Origin: Solirubrobacter soli DSM 22325
GTDB taxonomy: Bacteria; Actinomycetota; Thermoleophilia; Solirubrobacterales; Solirubrobacteraceae
Length of the DNA: 64,000 nucleotides
Direction of reading: 5' to 3'
Assembly: GCF_000423665.1 (NCBI RefSeq)
Contig: NZ_AUIK01000001.1
Span: forward strand, 624,422 to 688,421
Below are positions 27,909 to 35,451 of this stretch, piece by piece. Numbering within the stretch: the stretch's first letter is position 1; every line of letters starts with the position of its first letter. The notes under the pieces are model-generated. The model saw only the letters and a program-made list of their open reading frames with translations, did not search any database and was not told the DNA's origin. The position numbers and the translations under genes were made by a program.

Positions 27909-29881
27909 ACCTTGAAGCTGACGGCCTTGACCTTGCCGGCGAACGTCGCCGTCACGCGGTACGTCGAGGTCGTCTTCGCGCTCTTGCCGCGCACGGTCAC
28001 CGTCTTGCCGCGCGCGTTCGCGGTCAGCGACTGCGACTTGATCCGCTTCCACACCAGACGGCCCTTCTTGCGCTCCTGGCGCTCGACCTTGAGCGCGACC
28101 TTGCCCTGGCGCGACAACTTCACGGTGACCTTGGCCGTCTTCTTGCACTGCTTGCCCTTCGGGCACTTGGAGATCTTGGCCGAGAGCGACACGATCACCG
28201 CGTCGGGGACGACGGTCGGCGTCGCGGTCGGCGTGGGCGTCGGTTCAGGGGTGTCCGGCGGCTTGACGACGATCGGGCAGCCGTCCGGCGGCGCGCCGAA
28301 CTCGGTCGGGCAGCGATCGTCCATCGATGGGATGCCGTCGCCGTCGGCATCGTCCCCCCTCGGGTTCGCGTCGCAGGCGTTGCCGACGCGGTCCCCGTCG
28401 GTGTCGGCCTGGTCGGCGTTGGCGACGGTCGCGCAGTTGTCGCTGGAGTCGGCGATCCCGTCACCGTCGGTGTCGGGGCAGCCGCGCATCGCGATGGTGC
28501 CGGGCTGGTCGGGGCACAGATCCTGCCCGCGGTCGTCGCGGACGTGGTCGTGGTCGCGGTCACACGACACCCACGTCTTGGACTCCCCGCCGCCGCTCCC
28601 GAGGCGGCCGGGCGCGTCGGCGGCGCGGGCCACGTTCAGACGGCCCCCGGCCACGGAGATCCCTTCCAGCGGCGTCTTGTAGTCGACGGTGTCGCGCAGC
28701 TTCTGGGCGATCTGCGCGGGCCCGAGCCGGGAGTCCGTCGACAGCACGATCGCGGCCGCGCCGGCCACCATCGGCACGGCCATCGAGGTGCCCGTGCCGT
28801 TGAGCCACGGGTTGGACCCACGCACCGTCGAGTAGATCGCGACGCCGGGCGCGAACAGGTCCACGCTCGTCTGACCCACGTTGCCCCAGCAGGCCGGGTC
28901 GTCCTTGACGTCGGTCATGCCGACGCAGAGCAGGTTCGCGATGTCGGGATCGGCGCCCGGGCGCTTGGTCGAGCACGGGTAGACCGGCTCCTGGTCGACG
29001 TCGGCGCCCTCGTTGCCGGCGGCGACCACGAACAGCGTGTTCGGGTAGGAGTCGAACAGGTCCACGAACGTCTGGTTGAGCGCCGGGTCGGGCACGCCCG
29101 GCTCGGTGCCGAACGAGGCCGTGACGACCGGGATCTGCTGGCGGCCGGCCGCGGTGAAGGCGTCGATGACCGCGGAGAGCTTCGCGACGCCGCAGTTGTC
29201 GGCCACGCGCAGCGGCTTGACGTGGGCGAGCGGGGCGACACCGGCGATGCCGCCGTTGTCGCGCAACGCGGCGACGATCCCCGCGACCTGGGTGCCGTGA
29301 TCGGCGAATCCGACCGGGTCGCCGGCCGAGCAGCCCTCCGTGACGAAGTCCTCGCCGGGCTCGACGTTGCCGGCGAGGTCGGGGTGCGCGGCGTAGACCG
29401 ACTGGTCGGCCACGCCGACGGTCACGCCCTGGCCCTCCATGATGTCCCACGCCTCGACGGCGTCGATGTCGGAGTCCGGGATCGGATTGAGGTCGAGCAC
29501 GATCTTGGCGAGCTTGGACGGATCGTTGTCGAGCCACCACTGCATCGACTGCTTGTCGTCGTCGGAGGCGACGCGCAGTTGCACGTTGGGGACCGCGTAG
29601 CGCACGTCGGGATCGGCGTTGAGCGTCGCGACGGCGTGGGCCTGCTCGGCGTCGGGAACGGTCACGACCTCGGTGTCGGCGAGGTCGAGCGTCCGGTCGT
29701 GCCGAACGCCCGCGTCGGCACGGATCTCCGCCCGCTGGTTGGCGCTCAGGCCGGGGTCGCGGCGGACGATCACCTCGGCCGCATTCGCCGCCGCGGGCAC
29801 GGAGCAGCCGATCACGCACAGGAGCGCGACCGCGCACGCCAACCCCACGCGCGAGTGCGTCACCCTCGTATCATCGGGCAT
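27905..29881 (-). CDS. Secreted subtilase with thrombospondin type-3-like repeats
   Basis: This is a 658-residue exported S8 protease. It has a signal peptide (core VGLACAVALLCVIGCSVPAAANA), a propeptide to about residue 130, and a catalytic domain. The triad is Asp in GVADQSVYAAHPDL (near 161), His in FADHGTQVAGIVAAL (near 194) and Ser in GTGTSMAVPMVAG (near 366). Four or five calcium-binding thrombospondin-3-like repeats follow (DTDGDGIADSSDNC, DTDGDRVGNACD, DADGDGIPSMDD). The protein ends with a Pro/Thr linker and a Lys-rich beta domain. The Asp motif is ADQS rather than the usual DTG/DSG. A GTG at 29863 is an alternative start that gives a tighter signal peptide. Confidence 0.9.
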   Translation of the reverse strand: MPDDTRVTHSRVGLACAVALLCVIGCSVPAAANAAEVIVRRDPGLSANQRAEIRADAGVRHDRTLDLADTEVVTVPDAEQAHAVATLNADPDVRYAVPNVQLRVASDDDKQSMQWWLDNDPSKLAKIVLDLNPIPDSDIDAVEAWDIMEGQGVTVGVADQSVYAAHPDLAGNVEPGEDFVTEGCSAGDPVGFADHGTQVAGIVAALRDNGGIAGVAPLAHVKPLRVADNCGVAKLSAVIDAFTAAGRQQIPVVTASFGTEPGVPDPALNQTFVDLFDSYPNTLFVVAAGNEGADVDQEPVYPCSTKRPGADPDIANLLCVGMTDVKDDPACWGNVGQTSVDLFAPGVAIYSTVRGSNPWLNGTGTSMAVPMVAGAAAIVLSTDSRLGPAQIAQKLRDTVDYKTPLEGISVAGGRLNVARAADAPGRLGSGGGESKTWVSCDRDHDHVRDDRGQDLCPDQPGTIAMRGCPDTDGDGIADSSDNCATVANADQADTDGDRVGNACDANPRGDDADGDGIPSMDDRCPTEFGAPPDGCPIVVKPPDTPEPTPTPTATPTVVPDAVIVSLSAKISKCPKGKQCKKTAKVTVKLSRQGKVALKVERQERKKGRLVWKRIKSQSLTANARGKTVTVRGKSAKTTSTYRVTATFAGKVKAVSFKV

Positions 29882-29911
29882 CTCGTGGGGGCCCTGAGTG
29901 AACACTTTGGA

Positions 29912-31051
29912 GTGCAAGGTTGGCCTGAGCTGACAACTGCCGCTATCGGGACATGGAGCGGCGGTCGCTTCATGCACTTCGGAGAGCCGGTCGACGACGA
30001 CCGTCTCGCGGCGCTGCTGCGCCCGGACGAGGGTATCGCGACAGTTGTCACAGCGGACACTTACGGCGCCGGGGCCGCCGACCAACTGCTTGGTCGCGCG
30101 CTCGCCGGCCTCCCCCGCTCGGATTTCGCCATCGTGGGCGCCATCGGACACGATTTCTACAGGGGCGAGCGTGAGGGTGCCAAGGGCTTCCCTCGATTCA
30201 CGGATCCCCGCCTGCGCGGCCCTGAGGACTACGCGGACTACGTGCGGATGGCGACGGAACGTTCTCTGGAGCGATGCGGGGTCGATTCGTTTGATCTATT
30301 GCTCCTACACAACCCGGACCGCACGGGTTACACGAGCGAAGCGGTGTGGGACGCGTTCTCCTCGGTCAAGGAGGCCGGCCTCACGCGGATGCTCGGTGTC
30401 GCCCCCGGTCCCGCGAACGGCTTCACGCTGGACGTGATCGACTGCCTGGAGCGCTTCGGCGACCGGATCGACTGGGCGATGGTGATCCTCAACCCGCTCG
30501 AGCCGTGGCCCGGCGAGCTGGTGCTGCCCGCGGCCGAGCGCCACGGCGTGAAGCTGATCACCCGCGTCGTCGACTACGGCGGGCTGTTTCACGACGACGT
30601 CCTGCCGGGACACGAGTTCCCTCGCTATGACCATCGCGGGTTCCGGCCGGCCGGCTGGGTCGAGGCGGGGCGCGCGAAGCTCGACGCGATGCGCCCGATC
30701 GCCGAACGCCATGGCCTGACGATGCTGCAGCTCGCCTGCCACTGGAACCTTGCCCACGGGCCGGTCGAGTGCGTGGCGCCGACGCTGATCTCCGAGCCGG
30801 GGAGCGACAAGTCGATCGAGGACAAGCGGGCGGAGCTGGCCGCGGTCCGCGGGCCGAGCGTGCTGAGCGCGGAGGAGGTAGCGGAGATCCGCGCGATCGG
30901 CGACAACCGCGGCTCGATGCTCCTCAAGGGCGCCGCCCCGGACTTCGAGGGCGAGGCGTTGCCCGACCGCTGGCCGATCACCCCGGAGCTGACGGCGCTC
31001 GCCGGCCGCTGGGGCATCTCGCCTGGTCGTGACCTGACAAGAGCGGCTTAA
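29912..31051 (+). CDS. Aldo/keto reductase
   Basis: This protein has about 379 residues from the GTG at 29912; GTG at 29885 is a longer alternative, and the ATG at 29970 would cut off the AIGTWSGGRF strand. AKR features are TADTYGAGAADQLLGRAL (cofactor/Asp-Tyr region), DYVRMATERSLERCGVDSFDLLLLHNPDRTGY (strand with the His), VILNPLEPWPGELVLPAAE and the C-terminal LSAEEVAEIRAIGDN. Such enzymes reduce aldehydes or ketones with NADPH; the substrate is unknown. It is divergent from the subtilase, with almost no space between starts. Confidence 0.85.
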   Translation: MQGWPELTTAAIGTWSGGRFMHFGEPVDDDRLAALLRPDEGIATVVTADTYGAGAADQLLGRALAGLPRSDFAIVGAIGHDFYRGEREGAKGFPRFTDPRLRGPEDYADYVRMATERSLERCGVDSFDLLLLHNPDRTGYTSEAVWDAFSSVKEAGLTRMLGVAPGPANGFTLDVIDCLERFGDRIDWAMVILNPLEPWPGELVLPAAERHGVKLITRVVDYGGLFHDDVLPGHEFPRYDHRGFRPAGWVEAGRAKLDAMRPIAERHGLTMLQLACHWNLAHGPVECVAPTLISEPGSDKSIEDKRAELAAVRGPSVLSAEEVAEIRAIGDNRGSMLLKGAAPDFEGEALPDRWPITPELTALAGRWGISPGRDLTRAA

Positions 31052-31082
31052 GAGCTTCAGCGCCCCGTCGATCACAGGGGGC

Positions 31083-32582
31083 GTGATGATCCGCCTCCGG
31101 CCTCTTGGAGCTGCTGCCTTCGCGCTCGCCATGTTGGCGCTGCCGACGTTCGCCGTCCCGCACAAGGACCCGAACCTCCTGACGCACCGCGACACGCGCA
31201 CCCAGCTCCAGGACGTCAACCTCGCCGACGTCGTCACGACCGCGCAGGCGGCCGCCGGCGACGGCTCCGACGGACTCCCCACCACCTGGTGCGGTGACGA
31301 GACCGGCGGCGACCAGGCGCCGGTCACGCCGGCCGCCAAGGCCCAGTTCAAGCTCGTCTACGCCTACGCCGCCGACCGTCCCGACCGCTTCAACCAGTGG
31401 AAGGACGCGCTGCAGGCCAACGTGGCGATCGTCCAGCGCTTCCTGTCGGCCCAGGATGGCGGCACGAAGGCGCTGCGCTTCGACATGGGCACCGCGTGCG
31501 GGCCGCAGTACGTGGACATCCAGAGCGTTCAGCTGCCGGGCGCCCGCTCGGCCTACGCCGACAACTTCTCCGCGATCGCCGGCGCCGTCAACCGCGCGCT
31601 CGGCGCCGCGGGCGGCCCGCGCAACGCGATCATCCTCGCCGACGGCCTGTCCGGCTCGGCGCAGGAGTACGGCCTCGGCGAGACCGTCATGGGCTCGACC
31701 GGCGAGCGGCCCGGCTCCGTGAACATCCACAACCGCGGCGGGCTGACCTCGATCCTCTTCAGCCGCGACGGCGCGAACGCGCCCGGCGCCGCCCGCTGGG
31801 GCTGGTGGCCGGAGGGCTTCCTGCACGAGATGACGCACAATCTCGGCGCCGTCCAGTGGGGCGCGCCGCACTCGACGCAGCCGCTCGGCGGCAGCTCGCC
31901 GCAGTACGGCCACTGCTGGCAGGGCGCCGACGTCATGTGTTACGTCGAGGACGCGGGCGCCTCGCATCCGATGCAGCAGGACTGCTCCGGCCTGCCGGGC
32001 GCGATCCCGCAGAGCTACGACTGCGGCCGCGACGACTACTTCAACCCCGCGCCGGCCGCCGGCTCCTACCTGGCGACGCACTGGAACACCTACGACTCGG
32101 CCTTCCTGGCGCCGTGCGGCGAGATCGCCCCGGCCTGCGGCGGCGGGACGCTATGGGTGCCTGAGCCGCCCGCCGCGACGTCCGCCCCGTCGGTCGCCGG
32201 CAACGCGCGCCGCGGCCAGACGCTGACGGTCCGCGTCGGCGCCTGGACGAACGCGCCCACGGCGTACGCCTACCAGTGGCAGCGCCTGGTGCCCAACGGC
32301 TGGGAGGACATCGACGGCGCCACGGCCGCGACCTACATCGCCACGACCGACGACCTCGGCCGCCGCCTGCGCGTCACCGTGGTCGCCTCCAACGAGGACG
32401 GCAGCGCGAGCGCGGCCTCCGCCCCGAGCGCCGCGATCGGCGCCACGGGCCTCAACCGCGCCGCGAGCCAGACGTCCAAGAAGGGCAAGAAGATCCAGGC
32501 GAACGCGTCCAAGAAGAAGAAGGCCGCGGCCAAGAAGAAGAAGGCCGCCAAGAGGAAGAAGGCCACGCGCGTACGCGTCTAG
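31083..32582 (+). CDS. Secreted metzincin-like metallopeptidase with Ig-like domain and Lys-rich tail
   Basis: This 499-residue exported protein has a signal peptide (LGAAAFALAMLALPTFA). The region 60-340 contains the zinc-binding motif HEMTHNLGAVQ near residue 247 and a methionine-turn-like DVMCYVEDAG near 284, which together suggest a metzincin-type peptidase. The third metal ligand is not obvious; GAPHS or GHCW are candidates. Eight or so Cys could form disulfides. Residues ~365-455 form an Ig-like domain (PSVAGNARRGQTLTVRVGAW). The C-terminus is extremely basic (repeated KKKKAA runs), which could bind acidic polymers or the cell wall. No known family could be named with certainty. Confidence 0.75.
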   Translation: MMIRLRPLGAAAFALAMLALPTFAVPHKDPNLLTHRDTRTQLQDVNLADVVTTAQAAAGDGSDGLPTTWCGDETGGDQAPVTPAAKAQFKLVYAYAADRPDRFNQWKDALQANVAIVQRFLSAQDGGTKALRFDMGTACGPQYVDIQSVQLPGARSAYADNFSAIAGAVNRALGAAGGPRNAIILADGLSGSAQEYGLGETVMGSTGERPGSVNIHNRGGLTSILFSRDGANAPGAARWGWWPEGFLHEMTHNLGAVQWGAPHSTQPLGGSSPQYGHCWQGADVMCYVEDAGASHPMQQDCSGLPGAIPQSYDCGRDDYFNPAPAAGSYLATHWNTYDSAFLAPCGEIAPACGGGTLWVPEPPAATSAPSVAGNARRGQTLTVRVGAWTNAPTAYAYQWQRLVPNGWEDIDGATAATYIATTDDLGRRLRVTVVASNEDGSASAASAPSAAIGATGLNRAASQTSKKGKKIQANASKKKKAAAKKKKAAKRKKATRVRV

Positions 32583-32595
32583 GCACAATGCAGGG

Positions 32596-33147
32596 ATGGC
32601 CGAGTCGCTGCGCGGCAAGCTCATCCTCGCATCGCCGGTTCTGCGGGACCCCAACTTCATCCGCACGGTCGTCCTGATCGCCGAGCACACCGACGAGGGC
32701 GCGATGGGCCTGGTCCTGAACCGCCCCGCCGCCTCGACGGTCGGCGAGGCCGTGCCGGACCTCTCGTGGCTGGCCGGCGACGAGGCGCCCGTCTACGTGG
32801 GCGGCCCGGTCGCCGAGACCGCCGTGATCGTGTTGGCCGAGTTCGACCGCCCGGAGCTCGCGGGCGCGCTGGTCGAGGACGACCTCGGCTTCATCGGCGC
32901 CGACGCCGACGACCCCGAGCGCCTCGGCGGCGCGATCCGCCGCGCCCGGGTCTTCGCCGGCCACGCCGGCTGGGGCCCGGGTCAGCTCGAGGACGAACTG
33001 GCGGAGGAGGCGTGGATCATCGAGCCGCCCACCCGCGAGGAGATCTTCACGCTCGACCCGACCGAGCTGTGGGCGTCCGTGTTGCGCCGCAAGGGCCACC
33101 GCTACGCGCTCCTCGCCACCATGCCACCAGACCCCTCTCTGAACTAG
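32596..33147 (+). CDS. YqgE/AlgH family protein
   Basis: This is a 183-residue cytosolic protein of the YqgE/AlgH (UPF0301) family. The typical start LRGKLILASPVLRDPNFIRTVV is present, followed by EGAMGLVLNRPA, YVGGPVAETAVIVL, ARVFAGHAGWGPGQLEDEL and the C-terminal RKGHRYALLATMPPDPSLN. The biochemical role of the family is not established. It follows the secreted peptidase gene by 14 bp on the same strand and is closed by a strong hairpin with a T-run. Confidence 0.93.
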   Translation: MAESLRGKLILASPVLRDPNFIRTVVLIAEHTDEGAMGLVLNRPAASTVGEAVPDLSWLAGDEAPVYVGGPVAETAVIVLAEFDRPELAGALVEDDLGFIGADADDPERLGGAIRRARVFAGHAGWGPGQLEDELAEEAWIIEPPTREEIFTLDPTELWASVLRRKGHRYALLATMPPDPSLN

Positions 33148-33168
33148 CGCCAGGGGTCTGGCCCTTTT
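33127..33168 (+). terminator. Intrinsic terminator after the YqgE gene
   Basis: CCAGACCCCT (33127-33136) pairs with AGGGGTCTGG (33152-33161), a perfect 10-bp stem whose loop contains the TAG stop of the gene; CCC then TTTT follow. This is a convincing Rho-independent terminator that starts inside the coding region. Confidence 0.75.
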
Positions 33169-33204
33169 GGTCGCTCCGCACCCAGCGACCCCGGCGCCGG
33201 AACC

Positions 33205-33225
33205 TAAAGGGGCCTGACCCCTTTA
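33205..33225 (-). terminator. Hairpin at the end of the sigma-partner gene
   Basis: TAAAGGGG (33205-33212) and CCCCTTTA (33218-33225) form an 8-bp stem around a 5-nt loop, overlapping the TAA of the minus-strand gene. Together with the hairpin at 33127-33168 it separates the two convergent genes. Confidence 0.6.
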
Positions 33226-34083
33226 ACTCATCGAGTTCGCGATCTCGAGCGCACGCGCCTTGGGGATGTTCCCCTCGACGCGGATCAGGTCACCGTTGCG
33301 CTCGAGCAGCAGGACCGTGTCGGAGACGCGCTGCTCCTCGAACGTGCCGCCGCTGGGCGATTCGTAGGCGAACCCGTGCGCGCCCTTGATCCAGTAGCCG
33401 TCCTTGACGCGCTCGACCGTCGCGCCCATGCCGACGGTCTTCTGGATGAACGGCGACACGCGGGCCTTGAAGACCTGCACGAGGATCGGCCCGGGATAGA
33501 CCAGCGAGACGACGTGGGTCCCGTCGGGAAGCGATGTGTCGTAGGCCTCCGGTTTGCCGAGCACGCCCGGCGTGCGGGTCCCCGCGGGGAGCGCGATCGC
33601 GGGCCCGAGGTCAAGCCGCGCGCCGATCTTGGGCTCCACGCGCTCGATCTTCACGGACTTCAACCCGAGCCATTCGAGCACGGTCGACCGCGCCGCGGGC
33701 GACGCGGCAAGGGTGCCGCCGACGGCCACCAGGGCCGCGGCGAAGACGTACGCGAGGCGGGCGCGCCACGTGCTGGGCGTGGGCAGGCGCCGCCGGCGCC
33801 GGGCGGGCGCGGCGCCGCGCGCGGCCTCGCCGCCCGCCGCCTCGCCGCCCCGCGCGGCCTCGCCGGCCGCCGCCCCGCCGCCCCGCGCGGCGTCGCCGCC
33901 CACGGCCTCGCCGCCCCGCGCGGCCTCGCCGCCCAGCGCCTCGCCGGCGCCCCGCGCGGCCTCGCCGCCCGCCGCCGCGCGGCGCGGGTCCGCCGCGATC
34001 CGCGTCATCACTGCCGCCGCCAGGTCGGGGGTCGCCGGCCAGTCGACGTCCAGCTCGCGCAACGCGGCCTCGAGGTCGCTCAT
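33223..34083 (-). CDS. Membrane-anchored partner of the ECF sigma factor (putative anti-sigma factor)
   Basis: This 286-residue protein has a short N-terminal cytosolic region (SDLEAALRELDVDWPATPDLAAAVM). A 60-residue Gly/Glu/Ala/Arg low-complexity stretch follows (11-residue repeats). Then come a basic stop (ARRRRR), one membrane segment (ARLAYVFAAALVAVGGTLAA) and an outside domain of about 160 residues. The ATGA overlap with the sigma factor gene and the one-TM layout make it a good anti-sigma or sensor candidate. It lacks an obvious zinc-type HxxxCxxC motif, so the family assignment is by context. The outer domain (IKGAHGFAYESPSGGTFEEQ) resembles DUF4367-like sensor domains, uncertainly. 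Confidence 0.6.
   Translation of the reverse strand: MSDLEAALRELDVDWPATPDLAAAVMTRIAADPRRAAAGGEAARGAGEALGGEAARGGEAVGGDAARGGGAAAGEAARGGEAAGGEAARGAAPARRRRRLPTPSTWRARLAYVFAAALVAVGGTLAASPAARSTVLEWLGLKSVKIERVEPKIGARLDLGPAIALPAGTRTPGVLGKPEAYDTSLPDGTHVVSLVYPGPILVQVFKARVSPFIQKTVGMGATVERVKDGYWIKGAHGFAYESPSGGTFEEQRVSDTVLLLERNGDLIRVEGNIPKARALEIANSMS
33810..33985. repeat. 33-bp tandem repeats in the sigma-partner gene
   Basis: At least four imperfect units of about 33 bp, each starting CCGCGCGGCCTCGCC on the plus strand, encode 11-residue repeats of the type GGEAxGGEAAR in the minus-strand gene. The unit length keeps the frame, so copy-number change would lengthen or shorten the cytosolic linker without breaking the protein. 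Confidence 0.75.
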
Positions 34084-34616
34084 GCCGTCACCTCCCCGCG
34101 CAGGCGTTCGAGGGCGCGCGAGGTGCGCGACTTCACCGTGCCGGGCTTGACGCCGAGGGCGGCGGCGGTCTCGGCCTCGGAGAGCTCGAGCAGATAGCGG
34201 CAGCCGAGCACGAGCCGGTCGTCCTCGCGCAGGCGGGCGAGCGAGCTCAGCAGCGCGGTGCGCGCCTCGGTGGCGAGCACGGTCGCTTCGGCCGAGCCGG
34301 TCTCGGTCTGCGGCGTCAAACGCAGCACGAGCGCCTGCCGGCGGCCGGCGGAGCGGCGCCGGTTGCGCGCCTCGTTGGCCACGATCGTCAGCAGCCAGGG
34401 GCGCCACGGCTCGCCTTCGCGGAAGCGGCCGAGCGCGCGCCACGCTTTCACGAACGCGTCCTGGGCGGCCTCTTCGGCCTCGGCGGCGTCCTGGGTGATC
34501 AGCATGGCGGTGCGGAAGGCGATGTCCGAGTGCGCGCGGACCAGCGACGCGTACGCGTCGCCGTCACCGCGGCGGGCGAGGGCGAGCAACTCGCCCTCGG
34601 TCAACTCTCGAGCCAC
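34080..34616 (-). CDS. ECF RNA polymerase sigma factor
   Basis: This is a 178-residue sigma-70 family factor with only regions 2 and 4. Region 2 shows AYASLVRAHSDIAFRTAMLI and the -10 recognition helix DAFVKAWRALGRFREGEPWRPWLLTIVANEARNRRR. Region 4 shows LREDDRLVLGCRYLLELSEAETAAALGVKPGTVKSRTSRALERLR. The start is a GTG at 34616 with a G-rich ribosome-binding site. Its stop overlaps the ATG of the putative anti-sigma partner. A matching ECF-type promoter lies directly upstream (34624-34651), which suggests autoregulation. Confidence 0.93.
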   Translation of the reverse strand: MARELTEGELLALARRGDGDAYASLVRAHSDIAFRTAMLITQDAAEAEEAAQDAFVKAWRALGRFREGEPWRPWLLTIVANEARNRRRSAGRRQALVLRLTPQTETGSAEATVLATEARTALLSSLARLREDDRLVLGCRYLLELSEAETAAALGVKPGTVKSRTSRALERLRGEVTA

Positions 34617-34623
34617 CGCCCCC

Positions 34624-34651
34624 TATACACCGGGGTACTGCAAGTGGTTCC
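34624..34651 (-). promoter_or_regulatory. ECF-type promoter upstream of the sigma factor gene
   Basis: On the minus strand GGAACC (34651-34646) is followed after exactly 17 nt by GTATA (34628-34624), 7 bp before the GTG. GGAAC plus a GTA/CGT-type -10 box is the typical signature of promoters read by ECF sigma factors, so the gene probably activates its own transcription. Confidence 0.55.
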
Positions 34652-34677
34652 CGCGCCCCCAGACCCTGGGGCGCGGG
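34650..34677 (-). terminator. Hairpin between the response regulator and sigma genes
   Basis: CCCGCGCCCC (34650-34659) pairs with GGGGCGCGGG (34668-34677) over 10 bp around an 8-nt loop, 15 bp past the response regulator stop. It has no T-run, but the stem is very stable. It touches the -35 box of the sigma promoter. Confidence 0.55.
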
Positions 34678-34691
34678 TGCGACCGGGACTC

Positions 34692-35360
34692 TTAGTCCCG
34701 AAGTCGGTAGCCGGCCCCGCGGACCGTCTCAAGCTGGTTGACGCCGAACGGGCGATCGATCTTGTCGCGCAGGTAGCGGACGTAGACGTCGACGATGTTC
34801 GAGCGGTTCTCGTAGTCGTAGTCCCACGCGTGCTCGAGCAGCTGGTAGCGCGAGAGCACCTCGCCCGGGTGACGCATGAACGTCTCCAGCAGCTGGAACT
34901 CCTTGGCCGACAGGCTGACCTCGGTGTCGCCGCGCCAGACGCGACGGCCGGCCGGGTCGAGCTTGAGCGTGCCGACCTCGAGCACCGCCGGGCGCTCCAC
35001 CGGGCCGCGACGGGCAAGGGCGCGCAGGCGCGCCAGCAGCTCGGCGAACGAGAAGGGCTTGGCCAGGTAGTCGTCGGCGCCGCCGTCGAGGCCGGCGACG
35101 CGGTCCTCCACGGTGTCGCGCGCGGTGAGCATGATCACCGGCGACCAGATGCCCTCTTCGCGCAGACGACGGCACGTCTCGAAGCCGTCGATGCCCGGGA
35201 GCATCACGTCGAGCACGATCGCGTCATAACCCGTCGAACCGGCCATCCACAGAGCGTCCTCGCCCTTGATGGCCACGTCGGCGGCCAAACCTTCCGAGCG
35301 CAGACCCCTGCGGATCAGGCTCGCCATCTTGATCTCGTCCTCGACCACCAGCACGCGCAT
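34692..35360 (-). CDS. OmpR-family response regulator
   Basis: This is a 222-residue two-component regulator. The receiver domain has the acidic pocket VEDE, the phospho-acceptor Asp51 in DAIVLDVMLPG, and the Lys in YLAKPFSFAELLARL. A winged-helix OmpR/PhoB DNA-binding domain follows, with VWRGDTEVSLSAKEFQLLETFMRHPGEVLSR and DVYVRYLRDKIDRPF. It is the partner of the histidine kinase encoded just upstream. A 91-bp gap with four ATGAG repeats separates them, so it likely has its own controlled promoter. Confidence 0.95.
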   Translation of the reverse strand: MRVLVVEDEIKMASLIRRGLRSEGLAADVAIKGEDALWMAGSTGYDAIVLDVMLPGIDGFETCRRLREEGIWSPVIMLTARDTVEDRVAGLDGGADDYLAKPFSFAELLARLRALARRGPVERPAVLEVGTLKLDPAGRRVWRGDTEVSLSAKEFQLLETFMRHPGEVLSRYQLLEHAWDYDYENRSNIVDVYVRYLRDKIDRPFGVNQLETVRGAGYRLRD

Positions 35361-35405
35361 GAACGGTTCCTCAGAGTAGGGGTGAAAGCATCATGCGCTA
35401 ACCCC

Positions 35406-35444
35406 ATGAGTTGAAGATGAGAATTATGAGAGGGTTCTCATGAG
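35406..35444. promoter_or_regulatory. Direct repeats ahead of the response regulator gene (possible operator)
   Basis: ATGAG occurs at 35406, 35417, 35426 and 35440 on the plus strand (CTCAT when read toward the gene), with ATGAA at 35454, in an AT-rich island. OmpR/PhoB-type regulators usually bind direct repeats spaced by about one helical turn. Spacings here are 11, 9 and 14. Autoregulation by the encoded regulator is a reasonable inference. Confidence 0.4.
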
Positions 35445-35451
35445 CGCGATC

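Noticed and set aside
33810..33985. Possible CRISPR-like array
   Set aside because: Units are contiguous without spacers, keep the reading frame and encode a protein linker.
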